A stretch of DNA of 64,000 bases from Hyphomicrobiales bacterium (GTDB taxonomy: Bacteria; Pseudomonadota; Alphaproteobacteria; Rhizobiales; Rhizobiaceae), in NCBI GenBank assembly GCA_900468625.1, contig UBUL01000037.1:1-64000 (forward strand), in the 5' to 3' direction. Below, piece by piece: positions 1 to 7,685 of the stretch. The notes below the pieces were generated by a model, which was not told where the DNA came from, searched no databases, and saw only the letters and a list, made by a program, of their open reading frames with translations. Position 1 is the stretch's first letter; each line of letters starts with the position of its first letter. A program made the position numbers and the translations under genes.

Positions 1-54
1 GGCTTCGAACTTATGCATTCGGGTGAAAGTATCCGCAGCGTCGTGCTGTATTGA
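1..54 (+). CDS. C-terminal end of class III alcohol dehydrogenase / S-(hydroxymethyl)glutathione dehydrogenase (partial)
   Basis: Only the last 17 codons and the TGA stop are in the window. They read GFELMHSGESIRSVVLY, which matches the usual C-terminus of glutathione-dependent formaldehyde dehydrogenases (LMHxGxSIRSVV). The family oxidises S-hydroxymethylglutathione to S-formylglutathione, the substrate of the hydrolase encoded at 590-1426, so the context supports the call. The 5' part lies outside the window. Confidence 0.75.
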   Translation, partial: GFELMHSGESIRSVVLY

Positions 55-128
55 GGCCAAAAGCCACCCGACAAGATGTATGCGGCGCATGAGAAAAGCG
101 CCGCATATAATTGAAAAGATTTGATATC

Positions 129-593
129 ATGATTTATGTCGATGCCGACGCCTGCCCGGTCAAGCCGGAGATCCTGAAGGTTGCCGAACGCCACGGCATC
201 GAGGTGACCTTCGTCGCCAATTCGGGATTGCGTCCGTCGCGGGACCCGATGGTGCACAACGTCATCGTCTCCAACTCCTTCGATGCCGCCGACAACTGGA
301 TCGCCGAACACGCGGGCGCTGGCGATATCGTTGTCACCGCCGACGTGCCGCTTGCGGGCCGCTGCGTCGCGACCGGAGCGCTGGTGACAGGACCGACCGG
401 CCGCATTTTCGATAAGAGCAATATCGGCATGGCAACCGCCATGCGCGACCTCGGCGCACACCTTCGCGAAACCGGCGAGAGCAAGGGCTACAATGCCGCC
501 TTCTCGCCGCGCGACCGCTCCGCCTTTCTCGAAACCTTCGACCGGCTCTGCCGGCGTTCAAAAACTCACCAGACGCCTGGAGGCCAGCCGTGA
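129..593 (+). CDS. UPF0178 (YaiI/YqxD) family protein
   Basis: A 154-residue protein of the YaiI/YqxD family, whose biochemical role is not established. The family's N-terminal motif DADACP is at residues 5-10, followed by a VTADVPLA segment near residue 70 and a C-terminal PRDRSAF segment. The fold is thought to be PIN-like, which would suggest an RNA-related activity, but that is inference. I chose ATG 129 rather than TTG 111 because the family begins at the MxxxVDADACP segment. Its stop overlaps the GTG start of the formylglutathione hydrolase gene by four bases (GTGA), which suggests translational coupling inside the formaldehyde-detoxification operon. Confidence 0.85.
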   Translation: MIYVDADACPVKPEILKVAERHGIEVTFVANSGLRPSRDPMVHNVIVSNSFDAADNWIAEHAGAGDIVVTADVPLAGRCVATGALVTGPTGRIFDKSNIGMATAMRDLGAHLRETGESKGYNAAFSPRDRSAFLETFDRLCRRSKTHQTPGGQP

Positions 594-1426
594 ATATCAT
601 TTCCCAGAACACTGCTTTCGGCGGCATGCAGGGTGTCTTCTCGCATGAGTCTGAAGCCTGCAAATGCGAGATGACCTTTGCCGTTTTCGTGCCGCCACAG
701 GCGATCAAGGAACCTCGACCGGTTCTCTGGTATCTGTCCGGCCTCACCTGTACCCATGCCAATGTCATGGAAAAGGGTGAATATCGCCGCATGGCCGCCG
801 AACTCGGCCTGATCGTCGTCTGCCCGGACACCAGCCCACGCGGCAACGACGTGCCGGACGAGCTGACCAATTGGCAGATGGGCAAAGGCGCCGGATTCTA
901 TCTCGATGCTACCGAAACGCCCTGGGCCGAGAACTATCGGATGTATACTTACATCACGGAGGAACTGCCTGTGCTCATCGCCAAGCAGTTCCGGGCCGAC
1001 ATGAGCCGGCAGGGCATATTCGGCCATTCCATGGGCGGCCACGGCGCCATGACGATCGCACTGAAGAACCCGGAAGGCTTCAAGAGCTGCTCCGCTTTCG
1101 CTCCTATTGTACAGCCATCGACGGCCGATTGGTCGGCTCCCGCCCTCGAGAAGTATCTCGGCAGCGACAAGGCCGCATGGCGCCGATATGACGCCTGTGC
1201 GCTTGTCGAAGATGGCGCTCGCTTCCCCGAATTCCTCGTCGATCAGGGCAAGGCTGACGGTTTCCTCGAAAACGGCCTGCGTCCGTGGCTGTTCGAAGAC
1301 GCGATCAAAGACACGGGCACAGGCCTGACGCTGCGCATGCACGAGCGCTACGACCATTCCTATTACTTCATCTCGTCCTTCATGGACGATCACCTGAAGT
1401 GGCATGCCGAACGGCTCGAAAAGTAG
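590..1426 (+). CDS. fghA: S-formylglutathione hydrolase
   Basis: A cytosolic alpha/beta-hydrolase of 278 residues, a normal length for the esterase D family. It hydrolyses S-formylglutathione to glutathione and formate, the second step of glutathione-dependent formaldehyde oxidation. The nucleophile elbow GHSMGG is at residues 145-150 (Ser147). Asp223 (in QGKAD) and His256 (in HERYDH) fit the remaining catalytic triad. The N-terminal WYLSGLTCTHAN segment is typical of the family. The start is GTG, preceded by GGAGG at 579-583, and overlaps the stop of the preceding gene. The fragment at 1-54 is the dehydrogenase that makes its substrate. Confidence 0.93.
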   Translation: MNIISQNTAFGGMQGVFSHESEACKCEMTFAVFVPPQAIKEPRPVLWYLSGLTCTHANVMEKGEYRRMAAELGLIVVCPDTSPRGNDVPDELTNWQMGKGAGFYLDATETPWAENYRMYTYITEELPVLIAKQFRADMSRQGIFGHSMGGHGAMTIALKNPEGFKSCSAFAPIVQPSTADWSAPALEKYLGSDKAAWRRYDACALVEDGARFPEFLVDQGKADGFLENGLRPWLFEDAIKDTGTGLTLRMHERYDHSYYFISSFMDDHLKWHAERLEK

Positions 1427-1481
1427 AAGTGGTATACCCGCCGCCTTGAAATACCAAGTCGGCACAGGCATATAGGAAATA

Positions 1482-1557
1482 CGCAGACGACTGCGGCGGC
1501 CGGCACTCCTTGCCTGCCGCAGATATCGCGGGGACGGCCTCGCTCTTCGCAAAGGAG
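1482..1557 (+). promoter_or_regulatory. Guanidine-II (mini-ykkC) riboswitch upstream of sugE
   Basis: Two small hairpins carry the ACGR tetraloop that defines guanidine-II RNAs. P1 is CGCAG-ACGA-CTGCG (1482-1495). P2 is GCGGGG-ACGG-CCTCGC (1528-1543), with six pairs including one G-T. A 32-nt linker separates them and contains CTCCTT (1506-1511), which is exactly complementary to the Shine-Dalgarno AAGGAG (1552-1557) of the exporter gene. In this class guanidinium bridges the two loops, so the linker cannot pair with the ribosome site and translation is turned on. The downstream gene is a SugE/Gdx-type guanidinium exporter, the expected target. Confidence 0.88.
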
Positions 1558-1563
1558 CGCAAA

Positions 1564-1878
1564 ATGGCGTGGTTCCTGCTTTTCCTCGCGGGCATGTTCG
1601 AAATCGGCTGGGCCGTCGGCCTGAAATATACCGATGGCTTCACGCGGCCCGTGCCGACCATTCTCACCGTCATTTCCATGGTCATCAGCGTCGTGCTGCT
1701 CGGCCTTGCCGTAAAGACCCTGCCGATGGGTACGGCCTATGCGGTCTGGACCGGCATCGGCACCGTCGGTACTGTTCTGCTTGGCATATGGTTGCTCGGC
1801 GATCCCGCGACCCTGGTGCGGCTGCTCTGCATCGGCTTGATCGTCATAGGCATCGCCGGTCTCAAGCTCACGGCCTGA
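1564..1878 (+). CDS. sugE: SMR-family guanidinium exporter (SugE/Gdx type)
   Basis: A 104-residue small multidrug resistance protein with four hydrophobic segments. It has the essential membrane glutamate at residue 13 and the Gdx/SugE-like sequence WAVGLKYTDGF rather than the EmrE version. Gdx proteins work as dual-topology dimers exchanging guanidinium for protons; some SugE proteins also move quaternary ammonium compounds. The ATG follows AAGGAG by six bases. The upstream guanidine-II RNA is the strongest argument that guanidinium is the physiological substrate. Confidence 0.92.
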   Translation: MAWFLLFLAGMFEIGWAVGLKYTDGFTRPVPTILTVISMVISVVLLGLAVKTLPMGTAYAVWTGIGTVGTVLLGIWLLGDPATLVRLLCIGLIVIGIAGLKLTA

Positions 1879-1884
1879 CCGAGG

Positions 1885-2271
1885 TCATTGGCGCTGGCGA
1901 TTGTCCAGCGCCCACTTTCCAGGACCCGCAAATACCAGAAACAGGAAGACGAAGCAGAACAGCACCGCGCCATCGCCCTGATTGTTGGCCGGGAAGAAGT
2001 CGATCTGCATATGCACCAAGAAATAGGCGATCGCCATTTCACCGCTGAGGAGAAATGCAACCGGCCGGGTGAACAGACCGAACAGGATGAGGAGGCCGCC
2101 AACGAGTTCGATTATCCCCGCGACGAAGAACAGCGTTGTGATAGTGAAAGGCGCTGGCGGAAAGCCGAATAGCTTCTGTGTGCCATGCTCGATGAACAAA
2201 AGGGCCGTAATGATTCGCAGAATTGCAAGGGCTGCGGGCTGATAAGGCGATAAACGCTCGAAAAGCGACAT
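1885..2271 (-). CDS. DoxX family membrane protein (copy 1)
   Basis: A protein of about 128 residues with four predicted membrane segments and the DoxX core: an arginine in LRIITALLFIEHG, then QKLFGFP, and a central FFVAGIIELVGGLL helix. DoxX proteins are linked to redox and detoxification in other bacteria, but no reaction can be assigned here. I placed the start at MSLFERL, where the paralogue encoded at 2408-2800 also begins. The two proteins are clearly similar throughout, including the FFPANN segment, and lie in tandem, which points to a local duplication. Confidence 0.85.
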   Translation of the reverse strand: MSLFERLSPYQPAALAILRIITALLFIEHGTQKLFGFPPAPFTITTLFFVAGIIELVGGLLILFGLFTRPVAFLLSGEMAIAYFLVHMQIDFFPANNQGDGAVLFCFVFLFLVFAGPGKWALDNRQRQ

Positions 2272-2407
2272 GAAGATCTCCGCTCCAAAAGGCAATGCGA
2301 ACGAGATCCTGTCGAAAGTGCTCCCGTTGCGCCGACAAGGGAATCAACACGCGAGACACGAATTTATTCGCCGGACCCAACATCAGCCGAGCCCGGCGAA
2401 AAGCAGA

Positions 2408-2800
2408 TCACTTCCTGCTATTGTCGATCGCCAGAAGACCCGGGCCTGCAAAGATCAGGAACAGGAAGACGAAGCAGTAGAGGATGGCTGCGTCACCGCC
2501 ATTGTTGGCCGGGAAGAAATTCTTGGGCGAATGCGCCATGAAGTAGGCGACTGCCATGTTGCCGCAGAGAATGAAGGCAACCGGGCGGGTAAAGAAGCCG
2601 ACGATCGTCGCCAATCCGCCGACAACCTCGATGATTCCCTGAACCAGGATCAAGGTCGGCAGCGGGCTTGGAAATTGACCACCGGCCGGAAAGCCGACAA
2701 GCTTCTGCAAGCCGTGTTCGATGAACAGCAGGCCGGTCATGACACGCAATACAGTAAGAGCATAGGGCTGATATTGATTCAGCCGATCGGAAAGCGCCAT
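2408..2800 (-). CDS. DoxX family membrane protein (copy 2)
   Basis: A 130-residue paralogue of the protein encoded at 1885-2271, sharing the LLFIEHGxQKLxGFP block, the GIIExVGGL helix, GFFTRPVAF and FFPANN. Four membrane helices are visible. The start MALSDRL follows GGAG at a good distance (GGAGTTCAAAATG). It lies downstream of pccB on the same strand with a gap of about 120 bases, so a separate promoter is possible. The function is unknown beyond the family assignment. Confidence 0.85.
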   Translation of the reverse strand: MALSDRLNQYQPYALTVLRVMTGLLFIEHGLQKLVGFPAGGQFPSPLPTLILVQGIIEVVGGLATIVGFFTRPVAFILCGNMAVAYFMAHSPKNFFPANNGGDAAILYCFVFLFLIFAGPGLLAIDNSRK

Positions 2801-2920
2801 TTTGAACTCCAGTTTTGACTCCGGAAGGAAGCAATAGTGCCACCTGCCCGAAACGGGAAAACACGGCTTCTGACACTCAATCAATTTTCCGTGTGAAATC
2901 CGTGACTTGTTGTCACATGC

Positions 2921-4453
2921 TCACAAAGGGATATTGTCGTGCTTCTTCCAGGGGTTGGTCAGGTCCTTGTTGCGCAACATCCTGAGGCCCTGCGCTAACC
3001 GCCGCCGTGTCGAGTGTGGCATGATCACTTCGTCAATATAGCCGCGTTCGGCCGCGACAAAGGGGGACAGGAAGCGATCCTCGTACATCTTCGTATGCGC
3101 TGCGATCTTCTCCGGCTCGGAGATGTCCTTGCGGAAAATGATCTCGACCGCGCCCTTGGCCCCCATGACGGCAATCTGCGCCGTCGGCCAGGCATAATTA
3201 AGGTCGCCGCGCAAATGCTTCGAGGCCATCACGTCATAGGCGCCGCCAAAAGCCTTGCGGGTGATGACAGTCAGTTTCGGCACGGTCGCCTCGGCATAGG
3301 CGAAGAGCAGCTTGGCGCCGTGCTTGATCAGACCACCATACTCCTGCGCCGTCCCCGGCAGGAAGCCGGGCACATCGACGAAGGTGACGATCGGAATATT
3401 GAAGCAATCGCAGAAGCGCACGAAGCGAGCGGCCTTTCGCGATGCGTCGCTGTCGAGCACGCCTGCAAGCACCATAGGCTGATTGGCGACGAAGCCGACA
3501 GTCGCACCCTCGATGCGGCCGAAGCCGCAGACGATATTCTTGGCGAAGCTCTCCTGGATCTCGAAGAAGTCACCCTCATCCGCAACCTTCAGGATCAATT
3601 CCTTGATGTCGTAGGGCTTGTTGGCATTGGCCGGGATCAGCGTATCGAGCGAATTATCCGGTTCGGTGACCGATTGATAGCACTCGATTTCGGGCAGTGC
3701 CCCCGTATTCGATTGCGGCAGAAAGTCGATGAGGCGGCGTACCTGCAGAAGCGTGTCGACATCATTGTCGTAGGCGGCATCCGCGATCGACGATTTCGTC
3801 GTGTGCACCGAGGCACCCCCGAGCTGCTCGGAAGTCACGGTTTCGTTCGTCACGGTCTTTACGACATCCGGCCCGGTGACGAACATGTAGGACGTATCGC
3901 GCACCATGAAGATGAAATCCGTCATGGCTGGGGAATAGACGTCGCCGCCTGCGCAAGGTCCCATGATGACGGAAATCTGCGGGATGACGCCGGAGGCGAG
4001 CACATTGCGCTGGAACACCTCGGCATAGCCGCCAAGTGCGGCCACGCCCTCCTGAATGCGGGCGCCACCGGCATCGTAGATGCCGATGATCGGCGCCCGG
4101 TTCTTTAGCGCCATATCCTGTATCTTGATGATCTTTTCCGCATGCGCTTCCGAAAGAGATCCACCGAAAACAGTGAAATCCTTGGCAAAAATGAAAACGG
4201 TGCGTCCGTTGACCGTGCCCCAGCCGGTGACCACCCCGTCGCCGGCGATCTTGCTCTTGTCCATGCCGAAATCGATCGAACGATGCTCGACGAACATATC
4301 GAACTCTTCGAAGGAACCTTCATCCAGGAAGATATCGATCCGCTCGCGCGCCGTCAGCTTGCCGCGCGCGTGCTGCGCATCGATCCGCGCCTGCCCGCCG
4401 CCGAGCCTTGCGATGTCGCGACGACGTTCCAGTTCCTGCAGGATTTCCTTCAT
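2921..4453 (-). CDS. pccB: Propionyl-CoA carboxylase beta subunit (carboxyltransferase)
   Basis: A 510-residue biotin-dependent acyl-CoA carboxyltransferase with the two crotonase-like halves of the family. Characteristic segments are the N-terminal ARERIDIFLDEGSFEE, then DAGGARIQEGV and GPCAGGDVYSPA, and in the second half VDVPGFLPGTAQEYGG. It transfers carboxylate from carboxybiotin to propionyl-CoA to give methylmalonyl-CoA. The alpha (biotin carboxylase/carrier) subunit is not in the window, which is uncommon because rhizobial pccA is often close by. Close paralogues using acetyl- or methylcrotonyl-CoA exist; length and motifs favour propionyl-CoA. Confidence 0.88.
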   Translation of the reverse strand: MKEILQELERRRDIARLGGGQARIDAQHARGKLTARERIDIFLDEGSFEEFDMFVEHRSIDFGMDKSKIAGDGVVTGWGTVNGRTVFIFAKDFTVFGGSLSEAHAEKIIKIQDMALKNRAPIIGIYDAGGARIQEGVAALGGYAEVFQRNVLASGVIPQISVIMGPCAGGDVYSPAMTDFIFMVRDTSYMFVTGPDVVKTVTNETVTSEQLGGASVHTTKSSIADAAYDNDVDTLLQVRRLIDFLPQSNTGALPEIECYQSVTEPDNSLDTLIPANANKPYDIKELILKVADEGDFFEIQESFAKNIVCGFGRIEGATVGFVANQPMVLAGVLDSDASRKAARFVRFCDCFNIPIVTFVDVPGFLPGTAQEYGGLIKHGAKLLFAYAEATVPKLTVITRKAFGGAYDVMASKHLRGDLNYAWPTAQIAVMGAKGAVEIIFRKDISEPEKIAAHTKMYEDRFLSPFVAAERGYIDEVIMPHSTRRRLAQGLRMLRNKDLTNPWKKHDNIPL

Positions 4454-4516
4454 GCTGCCCTCTCTCCATGGCTGCCCGGGCTTAGCACGGCGCGAGCTCT
4501 CTTTGAAGCCGCCGGT

Positions 4517-4987
4517 TCAATCCGCCAGCCGCGGCATAGTCAGCGAAAAGATGGAACGGACGCGGGCAGCGATGTCTTCCGCCATCAGCTCGTCGGCCGT
4601 GGCAGGATCGGGAGCGACGGTCCTGGTCTCGAAAGACGCCATGGCCACGACCGCGCCGCCGTTCACCGCCGCGGCATCGATATTGATCTTCGCGCTGTTG
4701 CGATCACGATTGAAACCGCGCGCCTTGCGCACATCGGTCAGGCGGACGGTAAGCGCAACGGGCGGCAATGTCGCGTTGTGACCGGTTGCGGCTATCGAAG
4801 CGTTCAGGCGGTTATTGACTGCGGCAACCAATGCCGGCGAAACCGGCGGCAAGGCCTCATCGGCCACGACGGTCGCGCTGCGAACGTCATAGGTTGGAGC
4901 GGGAGGATCAACGGACCAGCTCGAGCATGCCGCCAGCGCCAAACATCCCACGAGCGCCAACGCGACGCCCGACCTCGACAACAACAT
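4517..4987 (-). CDS. Putative lipoprotein of unknown function
   Basis: A 156-residue protein with a hydrophobic N-terminus and lipobox LAAC (acylated Cys21), so it is probably anchored to a membrane after signal peptidase II cleavage. The rest is a small alpha/beta-looking domain rich in Ala and Val, with a conserved-looking ALTVRLTDVRKARGF stretch. I do not recognise the domain. ATG 4987 was preferred to the far-upstream start because it places the signal peptide at the N-terminus. It lies between the ATP12 gene and pccB in the same orientation with gaps of about 60-70 bases. Confidence 0.75.
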   Translation of the reverse strand: MLLSRSGVALALVGCLALAACSSWSVDPPAPTYDVRSATVVADEALPPVSPALVAAVNNRLNASIAATGHNATLPPVALTVRLTDVRKARGFNRDRNSAKINIDAAAVNGGAVVAMASFETRTVAPDPATADELMAEDIAARVRSIFSLTMPRLAD

Positions 4988-5056
4988 GATACCTGTCCCG
5001 ACTTTCGAACCTGCAAGATGCGAAGACCGATATAAAGGACTGGAAATCAACAATAT

Positions 5057-5842
5057 TCAACTGCGGAGCGCGGAAAAAACGTCGGTTGCTGCCTGAAATT
5101 CCTCAAAGCGCTGTGCACGGCGCTGTTCGGCTTCCTCGTCGCTGCCCCAATGTTCGATCGTCCAATCCTCGTCAAGATGAGCGAGCGACCAGACATCGGC
5201 CAGCGGCAGGAAGCCCTCGGCGAAGGCAAGCGCCAGGATCGCTGATCCGGTCAGCGTCGTGATCGTGTGAAGGCTCGCAAGCTCCATTGGCGTATCGTAT
5301 TTTCGCAAGGCAGCAGAGAAGGCAGCAATTGCTTCCGCGGGCTGTTCCTGATGCATGACGCCTTCCGCCAGGATGAAGCGGGCGCCGAGATCCCGGGCAG
5401 CCCATTCGATCACCGGATTCCAGCGCTCCGACTGCCGCTCGACGAGCCGTTCCGGCCCGTCGGCACGATAGCAGAGGAGATCGCTGCCTGAGAATCGGAC
5501 GATTTCGCCGAACACAGCCTGGCTCTCGGCCGCAACACCATCGATCGCCGTGTTGACCAGGCGCGTCACCGGCATCGTCGCCGGATCGATGACATCGACC
5601 TGTCGTGCCCATTCGGCAGCCACCAGCCTGGCAAGAGCTTCCGTCGGCAGGGCCAGCGGACGCCTTGCGGGCGTTTTGATCACCTTGCCGTCAAGCGCGA
5701 TGGCGCGGCCGCCCTCTTCCTCGTTGATCGTCACATCCTTGTAGAAGCGCTTGGGCAGAGGCTTCTTCATCTGGATCTGCGCGCGGCGGATCGGATCGGG
5801 ATGGCTGAGACCCTCGGAAAGATCGTTCAACAGGTCGCGCAT
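5057..5842 (-). CDS. ATP12-family F1-ATPase assembly chaperone
   Basis: A 261-residue member of the ATP12 family, which in mitochondria binds the F1 alpha subunit during ATP synthase assembly and is widespread in alphaproteobacteria. Recognisable parts are KRFYKDVTINEEEGG followed by LDGKVIKTPARRPLALPT near the N-terminus, MPVTRLVNTAID in the middle, and the C-terminal region around ALAFAEGFLPLADVWSLAHLD. It is nine bases from the HAD phosphatase gene, which suggests one transcript. A bacterial role in ATP synthase assembly is inferred from homology. Confidence 0.9.
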   Translation of the reverse strand: MRDLLNDLSEGLSHPDPIRRAQIQMKKPLPKRFYKDVTINEEEGGRAIALDGKVIKTPARRPLALPTEALARLVAAEWARQVDVIDPATMPVTRLVNTAIDGVAAESQAVFGEIVRFSGSDLLCYRADGPERLVERQSERWNPVIEWAARDLGARFILAEGVMHQEQPAEAIAAFSAALRKYDTPMELASLHTITTLTGSAILALAFAEGFLPLADVWSLAHLDEDWTIEHWGSDEEAEQRRAQRFEEFQAATDVFSALRS

Positions 5843-5851
5843 GGCGTCACC

Positions 5852-6505
5852 TCAGAGAATATGGCTCAACAAATCGTTCGGATGGTGGGCGATGGCATCG
5901 GCCCCGGCTGCCAGCAGTTCCTCGACGGAAGCATAACCCCAGGAGACGCCGATAGCAGTCGCACCCGCCGCCTTCGCCATCTGCATGTCGTAGATGGCAT
6001 CGCCGATCACGATCGTATTATGCGGATCCATGCCGGTCTCGCCGCAGCATTCCGTCACCATCGCCGGATGCGGCTTCGACGGGCAATCGTCGGCGGTGCG
6101 CGAGACGATAAAATAGGGCGTGAAATCGTTGACCTCAAGGATATGGGTCAAGCCGCGGCGGGATTTGCCCGTCACCGCGCCGATCAGCAGCTCATCGCGG
6201 GCAGCAAGCGTCTCGATCAGCGACTTGATGCCGTCGAAAAGAGGCGTCTGCATGTCGGCTTCGTCCCGCACGTCGGGAAAGATCGATTTATAATGCGCCG
6301 TCATCGCGATCGCTTCGTCATCGACATGCGGCTTGCCTTGCAGCCGCGCAATGGCGATATCGAGCGTCAGGCCGATGATCGACTTGGTTGCCGAAACGTC
6401 CGGGCGCTTATAGCCAAAGGCGACGAAAGTTCGCGCCATAACCTCATGGATCAGCCGCGCGCTGTCGACCAGCGTGCCGTCGCAATCGAAAAGTACCAGC
6501 TTCAT
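5852..6505 (-). CDS. HAD-superfamily phosphatase, phosphoglycolate phosphatase-like
   Basis: A 217-residue HAD hydrolase with motif I FDCDGTLVDS (Asp7 nucleophile, Asp9), motif II near GAVTGKS, and motif III/IV GDAIYDMQMAKAAGA. The alpha-helical cap follows motif I, as in Gph-like enzymes. The substrate cannot be read from sequence; phosphoglycolate or another small phosphate ester is the usual guess. Its ATG overlaps the stop of the pseudouridine synthase gene by four bases, so the two are probably translationally coupled. This pairing may make it a housekeeping partner rather than a stress phosphatase. Confidence 0.87.
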   Translation of the reverse strand: MKLVLFDCDGTLVDSARLIHEVMARTFVAFGYKRPDVSATKSIIGLTLDIAIARLQGKPHVDDEAIAMTAHYKSIFPDVRDEADMQTPLFDGIKSLIETLAARDELLIGAVTGKSRRGLTHILEVNDFTPYFIVSRTADDCPSKPHPAMVTECCGETGMDPHNTIVIGDAIYDMQMAKAAGATAIGVSWGYASVEELLAAGADAIAHHPNDLLSHIL

Positions 6506-7500
6506 TCGTCGTCCGGCTCCCCCGCCGATTCCATATCAAAGCCGAGAAGGTTCCAGGTCTGCACCATATGCGGCGGCAGAGGCGCGGTAACGCGCAGGCG
6601 TCCACCACTCGGATGCGGAATATCGATATGCCGCGCGTGCAGATGCAGACGCTTCTGGACGCCGCCGGGAAAATCCCAGTTAGGATCATCATCGAAATAT
6701 CTGGGATCGCCGATGATCGGATGCCCCATATGCAGCGCGTGGACACGTAGCTGATGGGTACGGCCGGTATAGGGCTCCATTTCCAGCCAGGCGAGGCTCT
6801 GCGCTGCGGTCTCGAGTACGCGATAGTAGGAGATGGCGTGATCGGCGCCCTCCTCTCCATGCTTGGCGATGCGCATGCGGTCGCCGTCCGGCGTCGCTTC
6901 CTTCACCAGCCAGGTGGAGATCTTGTCCTCATGCTTGCGCGGCACGCCCTTGACCAGCGACCAATAGGTCTTCTTCGTGTCGCGCTCGCGAAAGGCTGCC
7001 GTCAGCTTCTGCGCTGCGCCACGAGTGCGCGCGACCACGAGCACGCCGGACGTATCACGGTCGAGACGATGCACCAGACGCGGCTTCTCGCCTTTCTTGT
7101 TCGTCCATGCCTCAAGCATCTTGTCGATATGACGGGTCAGGCCGGAGCCACCCTGCACGGCGAGGCCGGCCGGCTTGTTCAGCACATAGACTTTGTCGTC
7201 TTCATGAAGCAGCATGCGCGCTAGAAGCTCGGCATCGCCACCATGTTTAAGGTCGTTACCGGCGATCGGGCCGCTCTTCAGAGCCTTGGCATCGACATCG
7301 AGAGGTGGCACGCGCACCATCTGTCCCGGCTGCACACGCGCATCCGTCTTCACACGGCCGCCATCGACACGCACCTGGCCGGAGCGCAGCAGCTTCTGCA
7401 ATTGCCCGAAGCCAAGCCCTGGAAAATGCACCTTGAACCAGCGGTCGAGGCGCATGCCGGCCTCGTCAGGCTCGACCTGTATATGTTCAATCCCGGCCAT
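6502..7500 (-). CDS. rluC: 23S rRNA pseudouridine synthase, RluC/RluA family
   Basis: A 332-residue RluA-family synthase with an N-terminal S4 RNA-binding domain (about residues 13-75, containing GQLQKLLRSGQVRVDG) and a catalytic domain carrying HRLDRDTSG at residues 144-152 (catalytic Asp147). Family members convert specific uridines of 23S rRNA to pseudouridine; RluC sites are the likely target. I chose the internal ATG at 7500 because the S4 domain begins just after it and the preceding 21 codons look non-coding. The stop overlaps the HAD phosphatase start. Confidence 0.88.
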   Translation of the reverse strand: MAGIEHIQVEPDEAGMRLDRWFKVHFPGLGFGQLQKLLRSGQVRVDGGRVKTDARVQPGQMVRVPPLDVDAKALKSGPIAGNDLKHGGDAELLARMLLHEDDKVYVLNKPAGLAVQGGSGLTRHIDKMLEAWTNKKGEKPRLVHRLDRDTSGVLVVARTRGAAQKLTAAFRERDTKKTYWSLVKGVPRKHEDKISTWLVKEATPDGDRMRIAKHGEEGADHAISYYRVLETAAQSLAWLEMEPYTGRTHQLRVHALHMGHPIIGDPRYFDDDPNWDFPGGVQKRLHLHARHIDIPHPSGGRLRVTAPLPPHMVQTWNLLGFDMESAGEPDDE

Positions 7501-7624
7501 TCTTCTTCTTTCAAATACCGCAGCACGTCCCGGACGTCGCCAAACCTCGTTCGGCGGGATCATGCGAATTCAAACGACGGGACAATTGGCCCCGTGGCCG
7601 GAGATTTCCCGGCCTTTTGACGTG

Positions 7625-7668
7625 GCTTTAGAGCATTTCGAGGAAAAGTGGAAACCGGAATTGTAGGG
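7625..7668. repeat. Degenerate partial RIME-like repeat
   Basis: The intergenic stretch TTAGAGCATTTCGAGGAAAA and the following GTGGAAACCGGAATTG resemble one arm of the palindromic repeats at 21953-22057 and 62279-62345 (CTAGAGCAATTCCAGGAAAA in their shared orientation), but the central part is deleted. It lies in the 185-base gap between rluC and the PCuAC gene, where I see no coding sequence. Confidence 0.45.
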
Positions 7669-7685
7669 GCGAATGATTTTCTGGC

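Noticed and set aside
4142..5035. 297-codon plus-strand frame across pccB and the lipoprotein gene
   Set aside because: Antisense to two supported genes and without a domain.
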